A DNA stretch of 64,000 nt from Paenibacillus cellulosilyticus (lineage in GTDB: Bacteria > Bacillota > Bacilli > Paenibacillales > Paenibacillaceae). Where the stretch lies: positions 33,343-97,342 of the forward strand of contig NZ_QGTQ01000019.1 of the NCBI RefSeq assembly GCF_003182255.1, read 5' to 3'. Both the position numbers and the translations under genes were made by a program. Below are positions 26,242 to 33,954 of this stretch, in pieces (position 1 is the stretch's first letter; each line of letters opens with the position of its first letter). The notes beneath the pieces are model-generated. The model searched no databases and was not told the origin of the DNA. It was given only the letters and a program-made list of their open reading frames with translations.

Positions 26242-26631
26242 TTACTTCATCAATTTATTCATCGTCGTCAGCAATTCGCCTATAACATCGGTGTCGCCTT
26301 CTTGCAGGCGCTCCACGACACAGCTGCGCATATGCTCCTCAAGCAGCAGCTTGCCGACGCCATTAAGCGCAGACTGCACCGAAGCAATCTGAATGAGCAC
26401 ATCATCGCAATACGTATCTTTCTCGATCAAACCTTTTAATCCACGAATCTGTCCTTCAATGCGATTGAGCCGACTGACGAGGCTGCTCTTCACCTTATCA
26501 GAATGATGGCTTTTCCGTACCGCATTATCAGCCGCCGTATGGCATGCTTCATGCTGATGTGATTCTACTCCGGTGCCAGCACAAGCTTCTTCCTTCCGTT
26601 CATTTGCCACTGTCCGTACTTCCTCACTCAT
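26242..26631 (-). CDS. csoR: Copper-sensing repressor CsoR
   Basis: A 129-residue CsoR/RcnR-family repressor. The core four-helix part (about residues 40-129; RLNRIEGQIRGLKGLIE) carries the three Cu(I) ligands: Cys in DTYCDDV, and His and Cys in EEHMRSCV. Binding of Cu(I) releases it from DNA. It has an N-terminal extension of about 40 residues rich in His and Cys (ESHQHEACH, SHHSDK) that may bind metal too. The start ATG 26631 follows GAGGGG by ten bases. The gene has its own terminator, so copA must be expressed from a separate promoter. Confidence 0.92.
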   Translation of the reverse strand: MSEEVRTVANERKEEACAGTGVESHQHEACHTAADNAVRKSHHSDKVKSSLVSRLNRIEGQIRGLKGLIEKDTYCDDVLIQIASVQSALNGVGKLLLEEHMRSCVVERLQEGDTDVIGELLTTMNKLMK

Positions 26632-26670
26632 TCCGATCCGCCCCCTCGCACCTATTTGCGACCATTCTAA

Positions 26671-26689
26671 CATACCCCCGCTAGGTATG
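26671..26689 (-). promoter_or_regulatory. CsoR operator upstream of csoR
   Basis: CATACCCCCGCTAGGTATG closely matches the Bacillus CsoR operator form ATACC(C)-N-GGGTAT. It overlaps the stop codon of the upstream galU gene (26681-26683). Confidence 0.75.
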
Positions 26690-27565
26690 TGAAGGGGACA
26701 GACGCTCAATCATATAGGTACGTACGGCATCCGCAAGATCCGGACGCTTTAACGCCATGTCGATCGTTGCTTGCACGAAACCAAGCTTATCGCCGATGTC
26801 ATGACGAACACCCACGAAAGGAAAAGCTTCAATCGGAGAGAATCGATTCAGCCCCACGAGCGAGTCTGTCAGTTGGATCTCGCCACCCTTGCCCGGTTTA
26901 GCATCCTCTAGCAAACCGAATATAGCAGGATCAAGCACATAGCGGCCGACTACCGCTAGGTTGGACGGCGCCTCGCCAGGTGCTGGTTTCTCCACCATGC
27001 CGCGTATACGGTTCGAATAGCCCGGTCTCTCTAAATCTACGATGCCATACTTATGGGTCTGATCCATCGGCACTTCCATGACGGCAACGACCGAAGAACC
27101 CGTCTGCTCATAAACATCGATCATCTGCTTCAAGCACGGCGGCTCCGACAGCAGAATATCGTCACCAAGCAGTACAGCGATCGGTTCATTCTCGGCAAAA
27201 GCTTTGGCACTCAGCACCGCGTGGCCAAGCCCAAGCGGCTCCCGCTGGCGGACATAGAAAATATTCGCAAGCTTCGAGATGCTGCGAACCATCTCCAGCA
27301 TCTCCTCCTTGCCCCGCTCCTCCAGCTCCATCTCCAGCTCCGCCGATTTGTCAAAATGGTCCTCAATCGCCCGCTTGTTGCGGCCGCTCACAATCATGAT
27401 GCTCTCAATTCCCGATGCGACGGCTTCTTCAACGATGTACTGGATCGCAGGCTTATCGATTAGCGGAAGCATTTCCTTCGGCTGGGCTTTTGTCGCCGGC
27501 AAAAATCTCGTGCCCAGCCCGCCTGCAGGAATGATTGCTTTACGTACACGTTTTCTCTCCGTCAT
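26681..27565 (-). CDS. galU: UTP-glucose-1-phosphate uridylyltransferase
   Basis: A 294-residue nucleotidyltransferase making UDP-glucose from UTP and glucose 1-phosphate, for glycolipids, teichoic acid or capsule. Signature: IPAGGLGTRFLPATKAQPKE at the N-terminus, the IDKPAIQYIVEEAV loop, LLGDDILL and the VEKP motif in RGMVEKPAPGEAPS. Length fits GtaB/GalU. It lies upstream of csoR on the same strand but is unrelated in function. The ribosome site (AAAGGCGG) is weaker and distant. Confidence 0.95.
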   Translation of the reverse strand: MTERKRVRKAIIPAGGLGTRFLPATKAQPKEMLPLIDKPAIQYIVEEAVASGIESIMIVSGRNKRAIEDHFDKSAELEMELEERGKEEMLEMVRSISKLANIFYVRQREPLGLGHAVLSAKAFAENEPIAVLLGDDILLSEPPCLKQMIDVYEQTGSSVVAVMEVPMDQTHKYGIVDLERPGYSNRIRGMVEKPAPGEAPSNLAVVGRYVLDPAIFGLLEDAKPGKGGEIQLTDSLVGLNRFSPIEAFPFVGVRHDIGDKLGFVQATIDMALKRPDLADAVRTYMIERLSPSHT

Positions 27566-27681
27566 AAGCGCTGCATCCGCCTTTCTTCATCTCGAATCGC
27601 TCATTTGACGCCATATTGGCAATCGTATGCCGAATCCCGCATGAAAATGATTAACATACGAACGAACGTTAGCGAGGCCCG

Positions 27682-29082
27682 TCAGCCTATCGCTTGGGGT
27701 GCGACGGGCAGCGTAACCGCAATAACTGCGCCGCCTTCCGCTCCATTCTCCTCTGCTTCAACCGTTCCGCCGTGCAGCGTAACGATCTGCTTCACAATGG
27801 ATAATCCGAGTCCGTTGCCGCCGATGCTCCGATCGCGGGAAGGATCTGCCTTATAGAAGCGCTCGAATACGCGAGAACGCGCTTCCTCCGATATACCCGG
27901 ACCTGAATCGCTTACTCTTACGGTAACGGCTTTTCCGCCTCCACTCACCTGCATCCAAATGGTAATGCGCCCGCTCTCCGGCGTAAACTTAATCGCATTG
28001 TTAAGAATGTTATGCCACACCTGATTCAGTCCATCCGCGTCAGCATCCACCGTCGTCTCGAGCAAATGAAGCTCCAGCTCGATCGATTTTCTCGCCCATT
28101 GCGGCTCGCAGCTTAAAACAACATCTCGCAGCTGGCGATCCAATTGAATGGGCTGCGGGTGGAATGGATGATGCTGCGAATCGAGCGAAGCCAGCCGCAG
28201 CAAGCCGTCGCTCAGCCGCGACAACCGGCCGCTCTCTTGCTTAATAATATCAACATAATGAGTGCGTTCTTCCTCCGTCACCTCAGAACTGCGGAGAGCC
28301 TCTGCGAAGCCGCCAATCGATGTTAGCGGCGATTGCAGCTCATGGGAGACGCTGGAGACGAATTCCGACCGCATCGTCTCGATGCGGCTGAGGCTGTCCG
28401 CCATTTGGTTGAAGCTGTCGGCGAGCTTGCCCAGCTCGTCCTTTCGATTCATATTCACACGAACCGAGAAATCCCCCTTCGCAAGACGGGCCGTTGCTCG
28501 CATTAGCTGCTTGAGCGGACTCACCAAGTAGTGCGCGGCAATGAGGAACAGCAAGCTGCCGACGATCAGCATGGTCAGGAGCAGCATATTCGACGTCCGC
28601 ATGAAGCTTCGCTCCTGCGGGACACGGTCTGGACTGACGAAGATCGCGAGCTCCAGCTGACCGAAGTGCGCCACTTTTCCGACTGTCATTCTTGGCAGTT
28701 GGCCCTTCATATCATCCTGATTCAGCGAGCCGATGACCATATGTCCGCTGAACACCTCTTCAACCTGTTCCGCCGTCATCTGGGTGCCCATCGCGCGAAA
28801 ATGCTGCCCGAAGCCGAACCAGCGGCCATCGGCGCTGACGCCAACGATGGACACGTTTTGCAAACGAGCCGCCTCCGATAAGAATGGCAGCAGCGCACGA
28901 GGCGCTGCCACATTGTATAACCGTTCAATGTCGGCAATCGTATTGCCCAGCTGCACCGACACCTCGGTTCTTATATCCCGCTTGAACGTTTGGCTCGTAT
29001 AAATAAAGGATGCCGCGATGCTGACTAGGACGACAATGAGAAACATGCCGACCAGGCGAACGTACAGACTGCGGATGATCAC
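27682..29082 (-). CDS. Membrane sensor histidine kinase
   Basis: A 466-residue kinase: membrane helix at about residues 10-30, an extracytoplasmic sensor of some 150 residues, second helix near 183-205, HAMP domain, dimerisation/phosphoacceptor helix (SSVSHELQSPLTSIGG) and ATPase domain with N box NILNNAIKF, G1 SDSGPGIS and G2 GGNGLGLSIV. The GTG start overlaps the regulator's stop by four bases (GTGA), showing translational coupling. The stimulus is not evident; HAMP/HisKA architecture is of the PhoR/ResE group. Confidence 0.92.
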   Translation of the reverse strand: MIIRSLYVRLVGMFLIVVLVSIAASFIYTSQTFKRDIRTEVSVQLGNTIADIERLYNVAAPRALLPFLSEAARLQNVSIVGVSADGRWFGFGQHFRAMGTQMTAEQVEEVFSGHMVIGSLNQDDMKGQLPRMTVGKVAHFGQLELAIFVSPDRVPQERSFMRTSNMLLLTMLIVGSLLFLIAAHYLVSPLKQLMRATARLAKGDFSVRVNMNRKDELGKLADSFNQMADSLSRIETMRSEFVSSVSHELQSPLTSIGGFAEALRSSEVTEEERTHYVDIIKQESGRLSRLSDGLLRLASLDSQHHPFHPQPIQLDRQLRDVVLSCEPQWARKSIELELHLLETTVDADADGLNQVWHNILNNAIKFTPESGRITIWMQVSGGGKAVTVRVSDSGPGISEEARSRVFERFYKADPSRDRSIGGNGLGLSIVKQIVTLHGGTVEAEENGAEGGAVIAVTLPVAPQAIG

Positions 29083-29759
29083 CCTGTCACCTCCAGCCGA
29101 TAGCCAAGGCCGCGAATCGTTGTGATCCTAAAGCCCGACGTATCTTCTGGAAACCGTTCGCGCAGCCGTTTTACATGGACGTCGACCGTCCGCTCGTCGC
29201 CTTCGTAATCAACACCCCATAACTGCTCGATGAGCTGTTCGCGGGCGAATGTTTTGTTCGGGTAGCTGGCCATTTTGAACAGGAGCTCGAATTCCTTCGG
29301 TGGCAGCTTGACGCGCCCTTCCGGCGCCATGACGTCATATTCCACACGGCTTAGTGTAATTCGTCCGACCTCAACGAGATGCGATGCGACGATTTTGTAC
29401 CGCTTCAGCAGCGCTTTGACCCGTACGACGAGCTCAATAGGATCAAATGGCTTCACCAAATAGTCGTCTGCGCCGAGTTCAAACGCCCGCACCTTGTGCG
29501 CAGTCTCACCTTTTGCCGTTAGCATGAGCAGCGGAAGATCCTGTCCATACGTATCACGAAGCGCCTCGCACAACGCCCAGCCGTCCATTCGGGGCATCAT
29601 AATGTCCATAATAACCATATCGGGGCGCACTGATTCCAGCTGCTGCAGCGCATCCTCACCATCGTTTGCCTGCAGCACTTCGAAGCCCTCCCGCTTCAGG
29701 AAGACGCTCGATAAGGTGCGGATGTTCGCGTCATCGTCTACTACTAATATTTTAGCCAC
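29079..29759 (-). CDS. OmpR/PhoB-family response regulator
   Basis: A 226-residue regulator with receiver domain (acidic VVDDDAN, phosphoacceptor Asp in VIMDIMMPRMDGW, Thr in MLTAKGE, Lys in LVKPFD) and a C-terminal winged helix (PPKEFELLFKMASYPNKTFA, ERTVDVHVKRLRERF). The start is GTG 29759, eight bases after AAGGAG; the longer frame to 29837 has no such site. First gene of a two-gene operon with the kinase. Confidence 0.93.
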   Translation of the reverse strand: MAKILVVDDDANIRTLSSVFLKREGFEVLQANDGEDALQQLESVRPDMVIMDIMMPRMDGWALCEALRDTYGQDLPLLMLTAKGETAHKVRAFELGADDYLVKPFDPIELVVRVKALLKRYKIVASHLVEVGRITLSRVEYDVMAPEGRVKLPPKEFELLFKMASYPNKTFAREQLIEQLWGVDYEGDERTVDVHVKRLRERFPEDTSGFRITTIRGLGYRLEVTG

Positions 29760-29865
29760 TAAGCTCTCTCCTTCATTCCTGTTGACCGACCGTTCAAATA
29801 ATGAAACACTGACTCTATCATAGCATAGCGCTGTCAACCAGTCCTTAGAGAAGGCTTAAAATCCA

Positions 29866-29894
29866 TTGACAACGCTTTGTAATAAATCTAAACT
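29866..29894 (+). promoter_or_regulatory. Sigma-A-type promoter of trxB
   Basis: TTGACA (29866-29871), 17-base spacer, TAAACT (29889-29894), 57 bases before the trxB start. Confidence 0.65.
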
Positions 29895-29951
29895 AGAAAC
29901 AACTTCAACTGTACACAATTCAGATACAGTTCCATTCAGGAGGATGTCCTT

Positions 29952-30890
29952 ATGCACAAAACTATTATTATCGGTACCGGACCTGCCGGACTTACAGCTG
30001 CTATCTATCTGGCACGCGCCAACATGGCGCCGCTCGTTATTGAAGGCCCGCAGCCAGGCGGACAGCTGACGACAACAACGGAAGTTGAGAACTTCCCCGG
30101 CTTCCCAGAAGGCATACTCGGCTCCGAGCTGATGTCCAATATGCGCAAGCAGGCGCAGCGTTTCGGCGCTACGTTCACAACAGGCTGGGTCAACAGCGTT
30201 GACTTCAGCGAGCGTCCTTTCACCATTAACGTCGAGGGCGGCAAAGTGTTCCAAGCGGAATCGATCATTATTTCGACTGGCGCTTCGGCCAAATACCTCG
30301 GTATCCCAGGCGAGCAGACGAACGTTGGACGCGGCGTCAGCACATGCGCAACCTGCGACGGTTTCTTCTTCCGCGGCAAAAAAATTATCGTCATCGGCGG
30401 CGGCGACTCCGCAATGGAAGAAGCGCACTTCCTGACTCGCTTCGCAACGGATGTCACGCTTGTACACCGCCGCGAAGAGCTTCGCGCTTCGAAGATCATG
30501 CAGGACCGCGCTCGTTCCAACGAGAAAATCAGCTGGGCGCTTAACAATACGCCAGTTGAGGTTGTCGCAAGCGGCATGGGCGTAACGGGTCTGAAAGTCG
30601 TTAACAACGTTAGCGGCCAAGAAGAAATCATTCCAGCAGACGGCGTATTCGTTGCGATCGGCCACACGCCGAACACAGGCTTCCTCGGCGGCCAAATTGA
30701 GACGGATGAGAATGGCTACATCGTCGTGAAGCCGGGCACAACGGAAACGAACATTCCAGGCGTCTTCGCTTGCGGCGACGTACAGGATACGAAATACCGC
30801 CAAGCGATCACGGCTGCAGGCAGCGGCTGCATGGCTGCGCTTGAAGCGGAACGCTTCCTTGAGGATGCACACAGCGCTGCTCAAGTGTAA
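29952..30890 (+). CDS. trxB: Thioredoxin-disulfide reductase
   Basis: A 312-residue flavoprotein that reduces thioredoxin with NADPH. FAD-binding GTGPAGLTAAIYLARA at the N-terminus, redox-active CATC in STCATCDGFFF, NADPH-binding IGGGDSAMEEA and the C-terminal FAD motif GVFACGDVQD. The HRREELRA motif after the NADPH loop supports NADPH use. The start follows AGGAGG. Codon bias is high. It stands alone with promoter and terminator; Bacilli often have a second trxB elsewhere, which cannot be seen here. Confidence 0.94.
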   Translation: MHKTIIIGTGPAGLTAAIYLARANMAPLVIEGPQPGGQLTTTTEVENFPGFPEGILGSELMSNMRKQAQRFGATFTTGWVNSVDFSERPFTINVEGGKVFQAESIIISTGASAKYLGIPGEQTNVGRGVSTCATCDGFFFRGKKIIVIGGGDSAMEEAHFLTRFATDVTLVHRREELRASKIMQDRARSNEKISWALNNTPVEVVASGMGVTGLKVVNNVSGQEEIIPADGVFVAIGHTPNTGFLGGQIETDENGYIVVKPGTTETNIPGVFACGDVQDTKYRQAITAAGSGCMAALEAERFLEDAHSAAQV

Positions 30891-30949
30891 TCGAATATAT
30901 TATCGGACCGGTTCGCCGGACGAGTAATAGACAGTGACGGTAACATGAC

Positions 30950-31016
30950 AAGGGGCCGTACCTTCGGGAGGATATGAATCTACCGATGGTACAGCCCCTT
31001 TGCCTTTATTTTTTTG
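30950..31016 (+). terminator. Terminator of trxB
   Basis: 13-bp stem with one mismatch (30950-30962 with 30988-31000), then TGCCTTTATTTTTTTG. Confidence 0.8.
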
Positions 31017-31059
31017 TAAACATTCCATACTGACGATTGTATAGGAGCAGGCAGACGGG

Positions 31060-31296
31060 CTACACCCAGCCCCAGAAAAATCCGTCGCGCTCCCAAGCGG
31101 CCCGCCCCTTATGCAGCTTGCGGAACGCTTTCTTCACGTCTTTGCCGATGGACAGATTACCGTTGTCATTCACATAAAGGAACGCTTCGCCATAATGGCT
31201 GGCGATATAGCGGGTTGCTTCCTCTTGGTGCAAAATTCCTTTATTCTTCAATTCATTCAGCATCCATTGCGCCACTTCTTCTGCTGTTACAGTCAT
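31060..31296 (-). CDS. Small conserved protein, DUF6953-like
   Basis: A 78-residue acidic/basic mixed protein: VTAEEVAQWMLNELKNKG, EEATRYIASHYGEAFLY, then a basic helix DVKKAFRKL and an aromatic C-terminus (FFWGWV). It looks like a small winged-helix-type fold; I associate it with the DUF6953 group of Bacilli but from memory only. The start ATG 31296 follows AAGGAG by ten bases. Function unknown. Confidence 0.7.
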   Translation of the reverse strand: MTVTAEEVAQWMLNELKNKGILHQEEATRYIASHYGEAFLYVNDNGNLSIGKDVKKAFRKLHKGRAAWERDGFFWGWV

Positions 31297-31388
31297 ATTG
31301 GTCACGCTCCTTCGTTCCTGCAATTTGTTTTCTGTTATACTAGTTAGAATATCTTGAACAACTTCTTAAAGCATGGAGGGATATCATT

Positions 31389-32345
31389 ATGAGTCGTACA
31401 ATCATAGCAATGGGCGGGTACACACCCGAGCAGCAAGCACGTATTCGAGAGGCAACACCGGGCTGGGAAGTGATTTTCGGCAAGGTTAAGGAGCTCGACA
31501 ATCGCTTGTTCCGCGATGCTGAAATCGTACTCGGCTATAGCCCAGCAGTTGAGACGGACAGCCTGCTGCCAGAGTCCAAGCTCCGCTGGATTCAAGGCTG
31601 GTCGGCAGGTGTCGATAAGCTGCCGCTCGATAAACTGGCTGCCAGAGGCGTCGTGCTTACCGATGCAAGCGGCGTTCACCCGAATCAAATGTCCGAGACG
31701 ACACTGGCGTTAATGCTTGCTTTTACACGCAATGTACATCATGCAATTCGCAATCAAGTCGAGGGCCGTTGGGAGCTGAAAGGCAGCTACGGCGAGATGC
31801 ATGGCAAGACGATCGGCATTATCGGCGCTGGCGAAATCGGTGTTGAGCTGGCGAACATTTGCCGTGCGTTCGGTATGACCATCCTCGGCGTGCGCCGCAG
31901 CGGCAAGCTTGCAGAGCCGTTCGATCGCATGTATGATATGTCCGGGCTGGATGAAGTGCTCGCGGAGAGCGACTACGTCGTCAATCTGCTTCCGCTAACG
32001 GATGAGACGAATGGTCTGTTCAATGCCGCAGCATTCGCGAAGATGAAACGTTCTGCCTTCTTCGTGAACGTCGGCCGCGGACCTTCCGTTGTAACCGATG
32101 ATCTGGTACAAGCGCTTCGCGATGGCGTCATCGCTGGTGCCGGCATCGATGTAACCGAGCCTGAACCATTGCCAGAAGGTCATCCGCTGTGGTCGCTCGA
32201 CAACGTCATCATTACACCGCACATTGGCGGCCAATCCGACCAATACAGTGCGCGTGTCGCCGACCTGTTCATTCACAATTTCAAGAGCTATATCGAGACT
32301 GGTCGTCCTGACCGTAATATTGTTGATTACGCACTGCGTTATTAG
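31389..32345 (+). CDS. D-2-hydroxyacid dehydrogenase
   Basis: A 318-residue NAD(P)-dependent dehydrogenase of the D-isomer-specific family. The Rossmann loop is IIGAGEIGVELA; the catalytic Arg lies in VGRGPSVV, the Glu in DVTEPEPLPEGHPLW and the His in TPHIGGQ. Such enzymes reduce 2-keto acids (glyoxylate, phenylpyruvate, pyruvate and so on); the substrate is not predictable. The start follows GGAGG. No operon partners; the downstream DNA is repeats. Confidence 0.9.
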   Translation: MSRTIIAMGGYTPEQQARIREATPGWEVIFGKVKELDNRLFRDAEIVLGYSPAVETDSLLPESKLRWIQGWSAGVDKLPLDKLAARGVVLTDASGVHPNQMSETTLALMLAFTRNVHHAIRNQVEGRWELKGSYGEMHGKTIGIIGAGEIGVELANICRAFGMTILGVRRSGKLAEPFDRMYDMSGLDEVLAESDYVVNLLPLTDETNGLFNAAAFAKMKRSAFFVNVGRGPSVVTDDLVQALRDGVIAGAGIDVTEPEPLPEGHPLWSLDNVIITPHIGGQSDQYSARVADLFIHNFKSYIETGRPDRNIVDYALRY

Positions 32346-32620
32346 TTTTGTCCCTGGCGGGACCCCACCTTCCACTCCCACCCAAACTCTCGGGATCCAC
32401 ACCCTCCCAAACCCTCCCTCTCCAAAGAGGGAGGGCCCCGAGGGCGGCTGCCCTCTGGACACCCGCAGGACTGGTCTAGGTACGTTTTATGGATGTGGGC
32501 TGATGAGTGGTGCATAGAATGGTTGGAACGTTCGCATACAATTCGATGCGCCTGTGGCAGTGTCTGCTATTGCTCGCTTTCGTCCCTTTGGGACACGCTC
32601 TACTGTAGGCGCTCCAGCAG
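32346..32620. repeat. Dispersed non-coding block, copy 1
   Basis: GC-rich stretch with purine/pyrimidine asymmetry and stop codons in all frames. Segments such as CTCTGGACACCCGCAGGACT, ACAATTCGATGC and GCTCGCTTTCGTCCCT recur in the same order at about 39452-39625. It carries several GGGAC/GTCCC and CTCCC/GGGAG hairpins. No gene is recognised. Confidence 0.6.
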
Positions 32621-32623
32621 ATT

Positions 32624-32804
32624 GATCCCTGTGGGATCTAAGACCGCTATAGGAAGTGATCCCTGCGGGATCCGAGACCACTATAGGAAGTGATCCCTGC
32701 GGGATCTGAGTTGCTACAGGGCACGATCCCTGCGGGATCTAAGACCACTACGGAAGGATCCCTGCGGGATCTAAGACCGTTACGGAAGTGATCCCTGCGG
32801 GATC
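32624..32804. repeat. ~33-bp tandem array of GATCCCTGCGGGATC
   Basis: Six copies of the palindrome GATCCCTGCGGGATC (first copy GTG in the centre) at 32624, 32658, 32692, 32725, 32757 and 32790, separated by 17-19 bases related to TAAGACCACTATAGGAAGT. It lies directly before the small gene at 32843. Confidence 0.85.
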
Positions 32805-32842
32805 TGAAACATACTCATCATTCGTTGGGAGTGCTTGATTCG

Positions 32843-33058
32843 ATGTCGATTAATCGTCGCTTAATGACGGACTACGATTTTCAAGAGGCGCTTGATAAAC
32901 AGCTGAAGCTGCGCGTCTTCCGTGACGATCATATGATCGAGAACGGCGGCGTGCTCGTACGGTTCGACGACAACACCGTCGTCATCCAATCGAGCGTCAG
33001 CGACGTCTCCTACTACTCGCGCGCCGAGTGCGAGATATTCGAGCTGCGCAAACGGTAG
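32843..33058 (+). CDS. Small conserved hypothetical protein
   Basis: A 71-residue soluble protein with alternating strands (KLRVFRDDHMIENGGVLVRF, TVVIQSSVSDVSYYS) and an acidic-basic helix at the end (CEIFELRKR). I do not recognise the family. The start is uncertain: ATG 32843 (GGGAG some 12 bases upstream) or TTG 32825. Reading-frame quality and a compact fold make it more likely real than the surrounding repeat frames. Confidence 0.5.
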   Translation: MSINRRLMTDYDFQEALDKQLKLRVFRDDHMIENGGVLVRFDDNTVVIQSSVSDVSYYSRAECEIFELRKR

Positions 33059-33160
33059 TTCCGCCATTGGCGGGAAAAGCACGGAGCCCTCACCATCGTC
33101 ACCCATGTGACTTGGCGGGGGCTCTGTTTGTTTGATGGTTTCACAAACGGTCATTAGGTT

Positions 33161-33905
33161 GGATAGAGGTGATTTTTCCGCCTCTAGCCTGCTCGCGTTC
33201 TCTCATCCGACAGATAGAGGCGGTTTCTCGCCTCTAGCCTGCATGCGTGCGCTCTTCCGGCTGGATAGAGGCGGTTTTCCGCCCCTAGCCTGCATGCGTG
33301 CGCTCTTCCGGCTAGATAGAGGCGGTTTTCCGCCTCTATCCTGCATACGTGCGCTCTTCCGGCTAGATAGAGGCGGTTTTCCGCCTCTAGCCTGCATGCG
33401 TACGCTCTTCCGGTTAGATAGAGGCGGTTTTCCGCCTCTAGCCTGCATGCGTGCGCTCTTCCGGCTAGATAGAGGCGGTTTTCCGCCTCTAGCCTGCATG
33501 CGTGCGCTCTTCTGGTTGGATAGAGGCGGTTTTTCGCCCCTAGCCTGCATGCGTGCGCTCTTCTGGTTGGCTAGAGGCGGTTTTTCGCCTCTAGCCTGCA
33601 TGCGTGCGCTCTTCCGGCTAGATAGAGGCGGGTTTTCGCCTCTAGCCTGCATGCGTGCGCTCTTCCGGCTAGATAGAGGCGGTTTCTCGCCTCTAGCCTG
33701 CATGCGTGCGCTCTTCCGGCTGGATAGAGGCGGTTTTCGCCCCTAGCCTGCATGCGTACGCTCTTCCGGTTAGATAGAGGCGGTTTTTCGCCTCTATCCT
33801 GCATACGTGCGCTCTTCCGGCTGGATAGAGGCGTTTTTCCGCCCCTAGCCTACATGCGTGCGCTCTTCCGGCTAGATTTAGGCGGTTTTCCGCCTCTATC
33901 CTTGC
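33161..33905. repeat. 51-bp tandem hairpin array B, 15 hairpins
   Basis: Fifteen hairpins of form GATAGAGGCGG-TTTT-CCGCCTCTAGCC repeat at 51-base intervals, separated by a spacer containing CTGCATGCGTGCGCTCTTCC. Period and hairpin are the same as in array A (4010-4441), but the spacer is different. Frames on both strands stay open for 500-600 bases, producing spurious 17-residue repeat proteins. The array lies between the small gene at 32843 and the 3' end of the ABC-F gene. Confidence 0.92.
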
Positions 33906-33954
33906 TGACTCGTTGCAGCTAGGCTGGGTTGCATCGCCTCAGCAACGCATTTCC

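Noticed and set aside
33132..33804. Open frames on both strands over array B encoding RLDRGGF-type or QARGEKPPLS-type repeats
   Set aside because: Both strands are open for the same reason, no start signals, and the DNA hairpin is what is conserved.
33161..33905. CRISPR array
   Set aside because: The spacers are near identical from unit to unit, the repeats are hairpins with T-rich loops, and no cas genes are present.
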